Shown here piece by piece: positions 17,149-26,058 of a stretch of DNA of 64,000 bases; the stretch's first letter is position 1, and every line of letters starts with the position of its first letter. The notes below the pieces were generated by a model that saw nothing but the letters and a program-made list of their open reading frames with translations, had not been told where the DNA came from and did no database searches. The DNA comes from Mycobacterium sp. IS-1496 (GTDB taxonomy: Bacteria; Actinomycetota; Actinomycetes; Mycobacteriales; Mycobacteriaceae), in the NCBI RefSeq assembly GCF_001499995.1, contig NZ_LQIU01000013.1, forward strand, positions 1 to 64,000. Direction: 5' to 3'. The position numbers and the translations under genes are program-made.

Positions 17149-18457
17149 TCAAACCGGAGTCACGCCCGGGGGCAACGGAATTGATGGAACGTGCGGCGCG
17201 CTTTCCGTAGGCCCGAATTCAGTCCAAGGTAGCGGGATTGGCACGTCGTAGTCAGGATTCCACCTACCGGCATCGAACGGCGCGAACGCGCTGCCGCCTG
17301 CCCCGACGTCGTGGTGCTGCGGCAGGTTCACCATCGGGCCAGTCGAGTTACCGGCGATCGCCGGGTCGACGAGAACCATCCGAGACGAACCGTCGGGGAG
17401 ATCTTGGTAGACCTCCATGGAGGGATAGTCGGTACGCGTCCCATCGACTCGAACGCCCTCGGCGGTGGGCGTGAAGACGAGGTCGCCATTCACGGTCCAT
17501 GGATTGCTCTCCAACGGCCAGGGTGGATTCTGGGCGGTACCAGGAGCGAACGGGTTAGCGGCGTCGTATTGGACGCGAACTGCACCGTCAAAGGTCTGCT
17601 GCACCACGGCTTCTGGTATTCCGACTTTGACCTGTCCTGGTCCACCGTCGGGATTGAGCTCGACGGAGGGGTTCTGTCGCATCACGACGAGACCGTTCTC
17701 GTAGTCGACGTACGTCGTCACTTTGGTATTCGCCGGATCGAAATCGGGGTCTGCTGGTCTGGTGTTCCCGAAGTCCCGCTTCCACGGTCCACTGATCACG
17801 TCGCGCTGCTCGATCCACTGGCCGACGCGAACGACCCCTTGACCGGGCACCGGACGGATCTTCACCACCCTGATCTCGGGCGGTACTCCATCGGTGTCGG
17901 GATCGTAGCTGTGCGGATCGAGGGCTGCGGCGGTCTGCCAATCCGTCGCTGACGATGGGCCGCGACCGAAGACCTCGCGGAACGCGTCGATCTGGTTCTG
18001 ACGCCGGTTGGCCAGGTCTTCGGCTTTCCCAGGGGGCGCCTGTTGGAAGTCAACGGACCGAATCGTCCGATCCCGTTCGTCCGTCTCTTTCCCCGGCGTT
18101 GCTTCCCGCCGCCTTGGCCGGCACGGACTCGGCGGCGGCCATCACCCAGTTCCTGATCGCGTCGAGATTCTGCCGTCCGTTCGACACCACATTCGCCGAC
18201 TCGGTGACTGCGAGCCCAGCCGCTTATCCAGGCCCGCCAGTTGTTCGAGCACGCGCGCGTGCGCAGCATTCCTGACGTTATAGGCAGTCGCGGCCCCGCC
18301 CGACCAGGTCAGTCCCGGGTGCTGCGGCCTGAGTTGCCGCTTCGAGCTTCTGCAGGTGGCCGCTCTGGTCGAATGGCTCACCGGTCCGGGGCGCACCTGA
18401 TCCGAACGTGTCGCGCGCCCCGGACCACGTCACCAGAAAGGCGTTCAGCGTGCTCAC
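17149..18457 (-). pseudogene. ESX-associated protein (Rv3899c-like) broken by at least three frameshifts
   Basis: Reading the minus strand across frames restores one protein. GTG 18457 begins STLNAFLVTWSGARDTFG and continues to AATQAAAPG. A shift gives LTWSGGAATAYNVRNAA and LEQLAGLDKRLG. A second shift gives AVTESANVVSNGRQNLDAIR and NWVMAAAESVPAKAAG. A third shift (about 18085-18100) gives TIRSVDFQQAPPGKAEDL, AFREVFGRGPSSATDWQTAA and ALDPHSYDPDTDGVPPEI, then an open C-terminal 240 residues to 17149. N-terminal WSG/WTG-type helices and the A-L-D-P-H-S-Y-D-P block are familiar from mycobacterial proteins near cpnT such as Rv3899c. The intact tail alone, from GTG 17868, would lack the first ~180 residues. 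Decay is the likeliest reading; clustered sequencing errors are the alternative. Confidence 0.75.
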
Positions 18458-18629
18458 ATTGACCAGCGTATGGGCTGCGCGCTCCTCTCCCGCGCATTGA
18501 TCGCGCGCGCAGCGGCAGCTCGGAATCCGTCTAGGAATGTTTGCCTGACGGGGAGGACCGGCAACTTAACACTGGAAGCGCGACCGAATGGCGGCGACAC
18601 AGACTTGGCGAGCCACGCGAGAGGGCACG

Positions 18630-19928
18630 ATGGCAGACGAAGAGGTCAACACACCATCCGACGGGACGGACAACCTACCCGCGACCTCCGAACCCGCCCC
18701 TGGCGAGGTGGTGGTGTCTACGCAGCCCGAAGGGCTCCTGGTCGGCGGCGACCCCGAGGCCGTCGAGTCTTACCTGCAGCGGCTCACCGAGAACGCCGGA
18801 TACGCCATCCAAGTCGTGGGCCTCGACAAAGCATCGCTGGGCAATGCCACCGGCCTCGCCGCCAGTGCGGCGTCGATCCTCGGGCAATCCGCGAAGTTCG
18901 TTCAGCTTCACCCCGACAGCGTCAAGGCGATTCATGCCGAGCGGCTGATCCCCGGGACGCACGGTTTCAACCGGATGATGACGCGCGGCAAAGACGGGAA
19001 GTTCCTCAGCCAGCTGCAGTGGCGCGAGACCAACGTCAACCCGGCCAAGCTCATGTCGGCACAGATGCTCGCCGTGCAGATCGCCCTCAAGACGGCGATC
19101 AGCGAGGTGGAGGACGCCGTCCAGCGCGTCGAGAGCAAGGTCGAAGAAGTCCTTCGCCTCGCGCAGGCCACCCGCTCGGGTGATGTTCTCGGCGATCGCC
19201 TGTCGATCGAGCGCATGGTCAACTACTTGGACAAACACGGATCGTTCTCGGACACCGACTGGGATTGGATCTCGAGCGTCGGACCGGGCCTGAACAGGAC
19301 GGTCGAGCAGTTGCGACAACACGCTCTCGGCACGCTCAAGACCTTCGACCCCTCACGACCGATCCAGGATCGCGCCGAATTCGTCGTCAACGCCGTCGAG
19401 AACCAGCAGCTGGGCGAAACACTCAGCTTGCTCGTCGTCGCCGAGGAGTCGCTGTTCCAGTGGCAGCGGCTGCGCATCGCCCGCGTGGAAGCGACCGAGC
19501 CGCAACACCTTCAGAAGGTGCTCGACGACGCACGCGAGTTGCTCGCCCACCAGATGGCCGCCGACGGAGAGCTGTACCGGCGGGCGCAGACCGTCCTCGA
19601 CGCCGTCGCGAGAACCGAGGCGATCGACGGGTTCCGCTTCTGGTCCGTCCAAGGCCTCACACGAGACCTGCCCAAGCTGCGCGAGGATCTCGACCGCTTC
19701 GCCCACGCCCGCAGGGCGCAAGCTCTCGAATGGTCCGAGATCAACGCGCCCACCCCGAAGGAGGCCCTCCAGGCCGCCGCCGACAAGGCCTCCGTCGCAG
19801 CCACGCAAGCACTCGGAGCTGCCAACGAGGGTTACACGGCGGTCAGCAACTTCCTGTCGAAGACGACGCGTGAAGGGTCAAAGCTGTTCGGCAAGCGACC
19901 ATCCCGCGAGCAGTCGGACGAGGAGTAG
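18630..19928 (+). CDS. Hypothetical helical protein
   Basis: The 432-residue protein starts MADEEVNTPSDGTDNLP, with GAGAGGG before the ATG. Residues about 40-150 are mixed alpha/beta, with GLLVGGDPEAVESYLQRL. From about 150 the protein is almost entirely helical, including AISEVEDAVQRVESKVEEVL (probable coiled coil), and it ends in a basic tail. There is no signal peptide or clear membrane helix. I do not recognise the family; similar large helical proteins occur in actinobacteria without assigned function. The frameshifted protein at 56015 has a loosely comparable helical half. It is divergent from the ESX pseudogene. Confidence 0.7.
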   Translation: MADEEVNTPSDGTDNLPATSEPAPGEVVVSTQPEGLLVGGDPEAVESYLQRLTENAGYAIQVVGLDKASLGNATGLAASAASILGQSAKFVQLHPDSVKAIHAERLIPGTHGFNRMMTRGKDGKFLSQLQWRETNVNPAKLMSAQMLAVQIALKTAISEVEDAVQRVESKVEEVLRLAQATRSGDVLGDRLSIERMVNYLDKHGSFSDTDWDWISSVGPGLNRTVEQLRQHALGTLKTFDPSRPIQDRAEFVVNAVENQQLGETLSLLVVAEESLFQWQRLRIARVEATEPQHLQKVLDDARELLAHQMAADGELYRRAQTVLDAVARTEAIDGFRFWSVQGLTRDLPKLREDLDRFAHARRAQALEWSEINAPTPKEALQAAADKASVAATQALGAANEGYTAVSNFLSKTTREGSKLFGKRPSREQSDEE

Positions 19929-19933
19929 TAGTT

Positions 19934-20695
19934 TCACGGCACGCTGCCGTGCCGACACTGCACCGCCATCGGCGGCGCGTCGCCGAGCAGCTTTCCCACT
20001 GGCGCAAGCCCATCGTCGTCGCGCAGGGCGACGACCGGCGGTAGCGACAGCCGCACCTCGACGATGGTCGCCCCCTCCCCGGGCGCCGTTCGACACCCGA
20101 ACGCCACCCGCTCCCCCGTCCCCACACCGAACGCCTCGTCGACGTGCGCCCGAACGGCGGCGAGCGTCAACCGGCCGCCGGCCGCATCGCGCAGCACCGG
20201 GTCCAGGACTGTGCGCGCCTCATCGGTCAAGGCGGCCGCATCGCCGAAGTACGTGTCCGGCGCGACGCCCGCACAGGTGCCGTGGGTGTACCACTCGTGA
20301 TGCACCAGCGATGTGGTGTTGACGGTGGTCGACCCCAGTTGGCTACGAACTCCGTTCGACAGCTGCACCGGCGGCAGCGCGGACTCGCGATCGTGGAACT
20401 GTTGCGGCACAACGCAATACTGGCGGTCGCGCGGCTGCGGCCACAGACCGTGCAGGAGAAGTGTCTGACCTGTGCTGGTCACCTCCCCGGACTCACACGC
20501 CGCGTTCTCCGGTTCGGCGGTGCAGAAGCTGGGCGCCCAGGTGAGCACCAGCCAACTGGAGGGGGTGCCGTCGGACACCAGCGCGGACGGGTTCGGCGCC
20601 TTGTCGAGCGCGGTGACGCTGTAGGTGACGGCGGCGACGACGACCGCGGCCAGCGCCGCGGAAATCGACAATACGGCTACGTCGCCTCGCCGCAT
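19934..20695 (-). CDS. Secreted ribonuclease T2
   Basis: The ~253-residue protein has both RNase T2 active-site blocks: LLLHGLWPQ (CAS I, catalytic His) and HHEWYTHGTC (CAS II, His-Glu...His). The N terminus, MRRGDVAVLSISAALAAVVV, is a signal peptide or anchor, so the enzyme acts outside the membrane, cutting RNA to 2',3'-cyclic phosphate ends. ATG 20695 is chosen over one five codons upstream because AAGGG precedes it. Cysteines (FCTAEPENAAC, QYCVVP, GTC, GC) probably form disulfides. It diverges from the membrane protein-RT operon, and a decayed paralogue lies on the other side of that operon. Confidence 0.88.
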   Translation of the reverse strand: MRRGDVAVLSISAALAAVVVAAVTYSVTALDKAPNPSALVSDGTPSSWLVLTWAPSFCTAEPENAACESGEVTSTGQTLLLHGLWPQPRDRQYCVVPQQFHDRESALPPVQLSNGVRSQLGSTTVNTTSLVHHEWYTHGTCAGVAPDTYFGDAAALTDEARTVLDPVLRDAAGGRLTLAAVRAHVDEAFGVGTGERVAFGCRTAPGEGATIVEVRLSLPPVVALRDDDGLAPVGKLLGDAPPMAVQCRHGSVP

Positions 20696-20804
20696 GGTGC
20701 ACCCTTTCACCAGGGAGGGCAGCCGTCAGCGCGCTGCACGGCAACAGCGTCTCACAGCAATGCGCCGGCGTTGCGTGATCGCCGACGAAAGGTGCTGCGG
20801 ACGT

Positions 20805-22901
20805 GTGGGCGTGGCCGGGTACCTCGCGGTGAACGACATCGACCGCTGGTTCGAGCGCACCGGCCGCCGCCAGCACCGCACGGTGTCCCTGTACGGCTGC
20901 CTGCTGACCGGCGGGATGTTCGAGTACTTCCGATACCGCCTGCGCTACGCGCTGCTCGTCGACGGCGCGACCTTCGTCGTCCACGTCGCCGAGTTCCTGA
21001 TCATCCTCACCAGCCTCGGCGGACTCGCGGCGTTCACGGTGATGATCCTGCGCGTCGGCAGCCTCATTGTCAGCGGTGCCTGGTGGGGACTGCTCGAGGT
21101 GATGCGCGAACGCCTGCGCGGACTCTCGCTGACCCGTGACCGCGACGCCGTCGAGCGCGAGATCAGCAGCTGGCTGGTGCTGTCGCTGATCGTGGCGACG
21201 GGTGTGGCGGTCGCCGGCGCGGTGGTCGTGCTGTCACTGCTTCCCTCTGATGGCGATCCGCTCGGGCTGCTGTACGCCTTCCTGGTCGTCGTCGAGCTCG
21301 CGCTCCGAATGCCGGTGCGGGTGTTGCATTCCGGCATGTTCGCCACCCGACGGATCTACCGACCGCTGTGGACACTGTTCGCCCCGACCGCGGTGCAGAT
21401 CGTGGTCATCGGCGCCGGGGTGTTCTTCTACCCCGCCGCCGCAGTGGTCATCGCGATCATCGCCTCCAACGCGCTCTCGATCTGGATCACCATCCACTTC
21501 ACCCTCCGCCTCTACCGCCTCAACGGCGTCTCACCGAGACCTCGGGCCGCGCGGTCGCTGCGGGATCGGCTGCCGCGCTTCGCTGTCCGGCAGGGTTTCG
21601 ACGCGACCGCGGCCGGACTGGGCCTGCGGCTCGACGCGATCGCCGTCCTCGCGATCGCCGGGATCTACGGCACCAGCACCCGGTCCTTCGACCTGACCGC
21701 CGGGTTCGAGGCCTGGCGCGACATCGACGCCTTCCAGTTCTTCTACCTGGTGCTGCCGCTGCTGCGCGGCGCCTACGAGGCGACGGCGGTCTTCTACTTC
21801 GATTTCGTTCGGCTGCGGCGTATTCCGGCGCTGCGCGAGTACCGGGTGTGGTTCTTCCACCGGCTGCTGATCGTCACGCCAGTGGTCACCCTGTACTTCT
21901 GGGGGCTCGCCGTGGTGTTGGGACTGTTCGTGTTGCCCGGCATACCGTTCACGTTCCTGCTGGCGCTGCTGCCGTTGTTCATCGTGCGCAGCTTCATCGG
22001 CACCTACCAGGTCCGGTTGTTCGCCGAGGGGCAGTTCAGCGCGCTCAACCTCACCATCGCGTTCTCGGCGGTGCTGTTCGCGTTGGTGTGGATCGACGCG
22101 AACCCGGCCTCGGATCTCGTCGAGCTCACCGCGGCGATGATCACGCTGCTGATCGTGCACATCAACCTGCAGCACCTGCGCGACCGCACCCCACCATCGC
22201 CCACCCAGCTGCCGCTCGGCGACTGGATCCGCGCGCTGGCCGCCGAACCGGGGCCGGTGCGTGCCGGGACGATCACCGTTCCGGAGTGGATCCCGGAGCG
22301 GCAGCGGGCCGCCGCGATCGATCTCATGCGGACGACGTTAGCGGACAACGGATGTCTGGCGTTCTTTTCGGCGACGACGCTGATGTTCTACACGCGCGGG
22401 GACCTCGCGCTCGAGCCGCATCTCGAGGTGCAGACCGCCACCGGCGGCGCCGCCAATCGTGGCCAGTATTGGCGGGAGCCGGCCCCTGACGGATGTTCGG
22501 CGCTGGAGCGCATCATGACCGCGCAGTGGCTCAAAGGCATGGCGGGCATGCCGCGGGAGCCGCAGAGCCCGGAATGCCTCGCGCCGGAGTTCCTCAAGAT
22601 CTTTCCCGACGGGATGGTGGCGGATCTCGACACCCGCGCGGGCGCGCAGGCCATGCGCACGCTCGACGAGGATCTGGTGCCGGCGATCCTGCCGGCGGCC
22701 ATGAAGAGCCTCGACGACGACGCGTTGGTGGTGTCGGTGGCCGGGCGCTGGCTCTCGCCGATCTTCCACGAGAACAAGGTGCGGATGATCTTCCTGCTCC
22801 CAACAGATCCCGAGCCGGCGCAGTTCCAGCGCTGGCTGCGGACGCTGCGGGCGTGGCGGCTCGGCCAGTGGGAGCGGGAGGTCGCCATCCGTGGCGCTTG
22901 A
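20805..22901 (+). CDS. Polytopic membrane protein paired with reverse transcriptase
   Basis: The ~698-residue protein has about ten to twelve membrane helices over residues 45-500, for example VVHVAEFLIILTSLGGLAAF, LVLSLIVATGVAVAGAVVVL, PTAVQIVVIGAGVFFYP, VTLYFWGLAVVLGLFVLPG and LLALLPLFIVRSFIG. The overall layout recalls MOP/MATE-type flippases, but no family motif is certain. The last ~200 residues are a soluble domain with ITVPEWIPERQRAAAIDLM and AQWLKGMAGMP. The start is uncertain: GTG 20805 follows GAAAGG, and GTG 20829 is also possible. The stop overlaps the GTG of the reverse transcriptase gene, so the two are co-translated. Inference: a membrane sensor, effector or exporter acting with the RT product. 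Confidence 0.78.
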   Translation: MGVAGYLAVNDIDRWFERTGRRQHRTVSLYGCLLTGGMFEYFRYRLRYALLVDGATFVVHVAEFLIILTSLGGLAAFTVMILRVGSLIVSGAWWGLLEVMRERLRGLSLTRDRDAVEREISSWLVLSLIVATGVAVAGAVVVLSLLPSDGDPLGLLYAFLVVVELALRMPVRVLHSGMFATRRIYRPLWTLFAPTAVQIVVIGAGVFFYPAAAVVIAIIASNALSIWITIHFTLRLYRLNGVSPRPRAARSLRDRLPRFAVRQGFDATAAGLGLRLDAIAVLAIAGIYGTSTRSFDLTAGFEAWRDIDAFQFFYLVLPLLRGAYEATAVFYFDFVRLRRIPALREYRVWFFHRLLIVTPVVTLYFWGLAVVLGLFVLPGIPFTFLLALLPLFIVRSFIGTYQVRLFAEGQFSALNLTIAFSAVLFALVWIDANPASDLVELTAAMITLLIVHINLQHLRDRTPPSPTQLPLGDWIRALAAEPGPVRAGTITVPEWIPERQRAAAIDLMRTTLADNGCLAFFSATTLMFYTRGDLALEPHLEVQTATGGAANRGQYWREPAPDGCSALERIMTAQWLKGMAGMPREPQSPECLAPEFLKIFPDGMVADLDTRAGAQAMRTLDEDLVPAILPAAMKSLDDDALVVSVAGRWLSPIFHENKVRMIFLLPTDPEPAQFQRWLRTLRAWRLGQWEREVAIRGA

Positions 22902-24225
22902 ACCGGTCGACATCGACGACTGCTTGGTGGACCCGGCGACCTACGAGTCGACCATCCTGCGGATCTACGCTAAGCGCAACGAACGGGGCATGGGGTTCCA
23001 CGACGTCGCGGACGGCGTCACGTATTTCGACGCGGCCGCCGATCGAAAGGCGTTGTCCCGCGCCATCGCCGCGAGCATCGCCGACGGCACGTACGAGCCG
23101 CAGCCGGTCGATCTGTGGTTCCTGGAGACCAACGGCAAGCGCCGCGCCGCGCACATGCCGGGGTTCGTCGACCACATCGTCGGGTCGGCGTTGTTCAAGC
23201 TGTTGTCGCACAACGCCCGCTGCTACGGCCTGCCGGGCGTGTACTCGTATCTGCCGGGGGTGACGAACGTGGGTGCCATGCGGGCGTTCGCGGCGTTCAT
23301 CCGTGCTCACCGGGAGCGGGTCGGGCCGAGAGGCGGGCCGCTGTACGTGCTGCAGTCCGATTTCGAGAAGTACGGCGACAATCTGCCGGTCGGGCCGGAT
23401 GCCGCGCTGTGGAAGACCCTGCGAGAGGTGGCGTCGCTCGGCGCTTCTGGCGGTGCAATCAGCAGTCGCGCTTGGGATCTGATCACGGCACTGATCCGGC
23501 CGGTGGTGCGCGACGAGGACGGCACCGAATTCACCCGTCTCAACGGGGTCGCGATGGGGACGCCGCTGGTGCCGGTGCTCGGGAATCTGGCGGTGGTGCC
23601 GATGGACCGGGCGATCACGGACATCGACGGGGTGTTCTACGCCCGGTACAACGACGACTTCATGGTCGCGCATGTGGATCTAGCGGTGCTGCATGAGGTG
23701 GACAGCCGGATCGACGAGTTGGTTACGGAACTAGGTGTGAAGCGGAAGCTGAGCAAGGAGTTGCGGACGGCACTGTCGGTGCACGGTCGGCCGTGCGAGG
23801 TTGATCCCGCGTACCGCGGGCGGGACAGGATTGACTGCCTGGGCATGTCGGTGACGGCGGCGGGGACGGTGACGTTGGGCCCACATCGGTTGCGCCGCCT
23901 CATGGCTCGGATCGCGGCGCGGATCGACGCCGTGGCACCGACGTTGTCGGGGATGACGGTGCGGGAGCGCGCCGGTCACCTCGTCGCGGCGACGAATGTG
24001 ATGTTGGATGTCACCAGTCCGTTCGCGGTGGCAGGCTTGTCGGCGGTGCTCGACACGGTGACCGATCGGGGGTCGCTCAAGGATCTGGACTACCGGATCG
24101 CGCGGAAGATCGCCCAGGCGGCGACGGGGACGCCGCGGGTGCGGGGGTTCCGGCAGCTGCCGCCGGAGGTGCTGTATCGGGAGATGGGGCTGGTGTCGTT
24201 GGTGGCGCTGCGGAATGCGCGGTGA
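22891..24225 (+). CDS. Reverse transcriptase (RNA-directed DNA polymerase) of unassigned group
   Basis: The 444-residue protein has the ordered RT blocks. Residues about 78-100 read ETNGKRRAAHMPGFVDHIV, the R-x-x-x-x-P...D-x-x-V block. Motif A is LYVLQSDFEKYG (Asp157), motif B is NGVAMGTPLVPVLGNLAVVP, and the catalytic box is YARYNDDFMVA (Asp255-Asp256). A motif D-like GVKRKLSKE follows. All three catalytic aspartates are present, so it should be active. There is no group II intron maturase X or HNH domain and no retron-type VTG motif that I can see. GTG 22891 has GGGAGCGGGAGG nine bases upstream and overlaps the membrane-protein stop by 11 bases. It resembles defence-type or unknown-group RTs more than intron RTs. 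Confidence 0.9.
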   Translation: MALEPVDIDDCLVDPATYESTILRIYAKRNERGMGFHDVADGVTYFDAAADRKALSRAIAASIADGTYEPQPVDLWFLETNGKRRAAHMPGFVDHIVGSALFKLLSHNARCYGLPGVYSYLPGVTNVGAMRAFAAFIRAHRERVGPRGGPLYVLQSDFEKYGDNLPVGPDAALWKTLREVASLGASGGAISSRAWDLITALIRPVVRDEDGTEFTRLNGVAMGTPLVPVLGNLAVVPMDRAITDIDGVFYARYNDDFMVAHVDLAVLHEVDSRIDELVTELGVKRKLSKELRTALSVHGRPCEVDPAYRGRDRIDCLGMSVTAAGTVTLGPHRLRRLMARIAARIDAVAPTLSGMTVRERAGHLVAATNVMLDVTSPFAVAGLSAVLDTVTDRGSLKDLDYRIARKIAQAATGTPRVRGFRQLPPEVLYREMGLVSLVALRNAR

Positions 24226-24293
24226 TCTTGTGTACTTGTCCGTGCGCGGTTAGGTTGAGTCAGGCGCGGAACCCGCACGAGTGCGGTCACTGC

Positions 24294-24332
24294 GAGAGAC
24301 CACAGAGGTTGCGGCTTTCGGTCTCTCTTTTT
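24294..24332 (+). terminator. Intrinsic terminator after the reverse transcriptase operon
   Basis: GAGAGACC (24294-24301) pairs perfectly with GGTCTCTC (24320-24327), followed by TTTTT. This fits a rho-independent terminator about 70 bases past the RT stop. The intervening 24226-24293 contains another short hairpin (CCGCAC at 24273, GTGCGG at 24281). Confidence 0.65.
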
Positions 24333-24439
24333 CGGCGTTTTTCCCCGCGCCTCTTACTTTGGTGTGCGGTGGGCTTCGCCGCACCAGTGACGATCGGTCG
24401 GGACTGCCTCAAATTCCACCTCGGGATTATGAAGACTGC

Positions 24440-24560
24440 TTCGGCACACCGCAATACTGCTGTTCGCGGCTTCGGCCACAGACCCCGCGCAAGAAACGTC
24501 TGCCTCGTCCCGGGTGACCTCGTCAGACCTGCATTGGGCGGTGAAGAAGATCGGCGCACG
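24440..24560 (-). pseudogene. Remnant of a second RNase T2 gene
   Basis: The minus strand reads GLWPKPR in one frame and, after a shift, EQQYCGVPKQS. The intact RNase T2 at 19934 reads GLWPQPRDRQYCVVPQQ at the same place. On the plus strand, blocks such as CGCAATACTG and CGGCCACAGACC are shared with 20411-20450. Only about 100 bases are recognisable. It has the same orientation as the intact gene, so the RT operon lies between one whole and one decayed RNase T2. Confidence 0.7.
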
Positions 24561-24563
24561 GTC

Positions 24564-25955
24564 TCAACGTGATAGCTCGACGATCTCACCCTTGATCGCC
24601 CACTGCGAATCGACCGGTTCGGCGATGATCACCTCGCCGGCAACACAGAGATGATCCGCGGGATCCCATTTGACGCCGCTGCGGTACGGAGACGCGAGCC
24701 GTGGTACGACGCCGAGCACGGCTCGGCGTTGATCGAGCAGGCAACGCTCGATCTCGTCCGGCGCTGCTGGTAGATCTTTCACCAGACGAACCACCACCTC
24801 CGGCAGCACCGACTCATCGGTGTGGGCCTGGAAGGCGCAGACCACCCCGTCGACAACTCCCTTCACCAATCCGCCCAATACTCGGCGGCGTTCGATGGGC
24901 GGCCGAATCTCCACTTTGACGGCGAACGGTGTCCCGGGCGTAGCCGGTGCCTGCACCGCCACTTGGGCGTCAACACCTGCGAGTGCGAACCACACCTCTG
25001 CCAAGATCTTTTCACCGACGAAACTGCCTAACTCGGTCCAACCGAAGGACGCCAGCGTCCGCCCCGGCCGCCAATGGTCGAACGGGCCTGACCGCGAGGT
25101 GAGCGCGTAGCGGTAGCCGAACGGACGCACGCCAGCGTCGGTGGCACCGTGTTCGAAGCGAATGCCGTTGCGCCCCGCCACCCTGAATGTATCGATGTTG
25201 TACAGCAGGAGGTTCTCGATTTCGGCGTTCGCCGGCTTGTCTCCGAAGAACGTCGCGTGCAGAACCTCGTCGGCATTCGGCTTGAGCTGCCCGCAGCGAC
25301 GGCGGAGCTCATTTCTCAGCTGCTGCTGCCAATCCGGCCGACGCTCGAAGCGAATGTAGTCGTCGGCCCAAGCTTCCACTATGTGGCTACCTTCAGTTGG
25401 TCCATGGACCTCGTACCGATCATCTTCCTGCGGAGGCGAACCCGCGGTATCTGGCGATTCGGTCGGCGCAGGAAAACCCGGACCGAGCGGCTCGCCCCCT
25501 GGGCGACAGGTACCGCAGGATGGGATTGGCTTACTCAAATGCTCGATCACCCACTGCTCGAGCTCGGACAGGTCGTCTGCGCACACCTTGACGTATGCCC
25601 CGGTGCACACATTTTGGCCGCAGTCGGTGGGTAGGGTGCGGCAATCGGCGTGGTGCACGCGCGCATCGCGTGGGCTGTGGCTGCGTGCGATGTTGATGAC
25701 GTAGCCGTCGGGATGATCGGTCAGCCAGGCCAGATAACCGGCGTCATCGTCGCGGAACTCGCGGGCTCCGTCAGCGGGGGTGGTGTCCGACGGCACGCCC
25801 AATCCGAGCCTGCGCAGTTCCTCTTGAATCAGGTGAGCGAAGTGCGCCTGCACCGAGGGCTCCACCTCGGCCGGCGCCTTCCCGAACTGCTTCCCCCAAG
25901 CCGCGGCATCCACATCGACAACGGCCTCGATCGATATCTCCATCAGTTCGCCCAT
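24564..25955 (-). CDS. Hypothetical protein with cysteine-rich central segment
   Basis: The 463-residue protein has no family I can name. Residues 1-60 are helical (MEISIEAVVDVDAAAWGKQF). Residues about 85-150 hold ARVHHADCRTLPTDCGQNVC and IPSCGTCRPGG, a possible metal or disulfide site, with a conserved-looking KVCADDLSELEQWV between them. The C-terminal half is a beta-rich domain without obvious motifs. ATG 25955 has AGGGGG immediately before it, which is too close; the ATG four codons downstream may be the real start. It is alone on its strand between the RNase T2 remnant and the McrBC operon. Confidence 0.65.
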   Translation of the reverse strand: MGELMEISIEAVVDVDAAAWGKQFGKAPAEVEPSVQAHFAHLIQEELRRLGLGVPSDTTPADGAREFRDDDAGYLAWLTDHPDGYVINIARSHSPRDARVHHADCRTLPTDCGQNVCTGAYVKVCADDLSELEQWVIEHLSKPIPSCGTCRPGGEPLGPGFPAPTESPDTAGSPPQEDDRYEVHGPTEGSHIVEAWADDYIRFERRPDWQQQLRNELRRRCGQLKPNADEVLHATFFGDKPANAEIENLLLYNIDTFRVAGRNGIRFEHGATDAGVRPFGYRYALTSRSGPFDHWRPGRTLASFGWTELGSFVGEKILAEVWFALAGVDAQVAVQAPATPGTPFAVKVEIRPPIERRRVLGGLVKGVVDGVVCAFQAHTDESVLPEVVVRLVKDLPAAPDEIERCLLDQRRAVLGVVPRLASPYRSGVKWDPADHLCVAGEVIIAEPVDSQWAIKGEIVELSR

Positions 25956-26058
25956 CCCCCTGGCGTCGCTCTGAATCGCGCCTGGGTCATCATCTTGCCT
26001 TCCGGCACCGACAGAACCTCGGTCAGGGGTTCGGTCTTGCCGTCAGACCTGTGGCGTC

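Noticed and set aside
21368..23673. Long alternative frames over the membrane-protein and RT genes
   Set aside because: They are out-of-frame shadows; the plus-strand proteins have coherent membrane helices and RT motifs.
22891..24225. RT as group II intron maturase
   Set aside because: No maturase X or endonuclease domain is present and no intron domain V-like hairpin is seen near either end.
24226..24420. Retron msr-msd array
   Set aside because: Retron RNA normally lies upstream of the RT and has paired flanking repeats; no such flanking repeats are seen, so only a general ncRNA or terminator is proposed.
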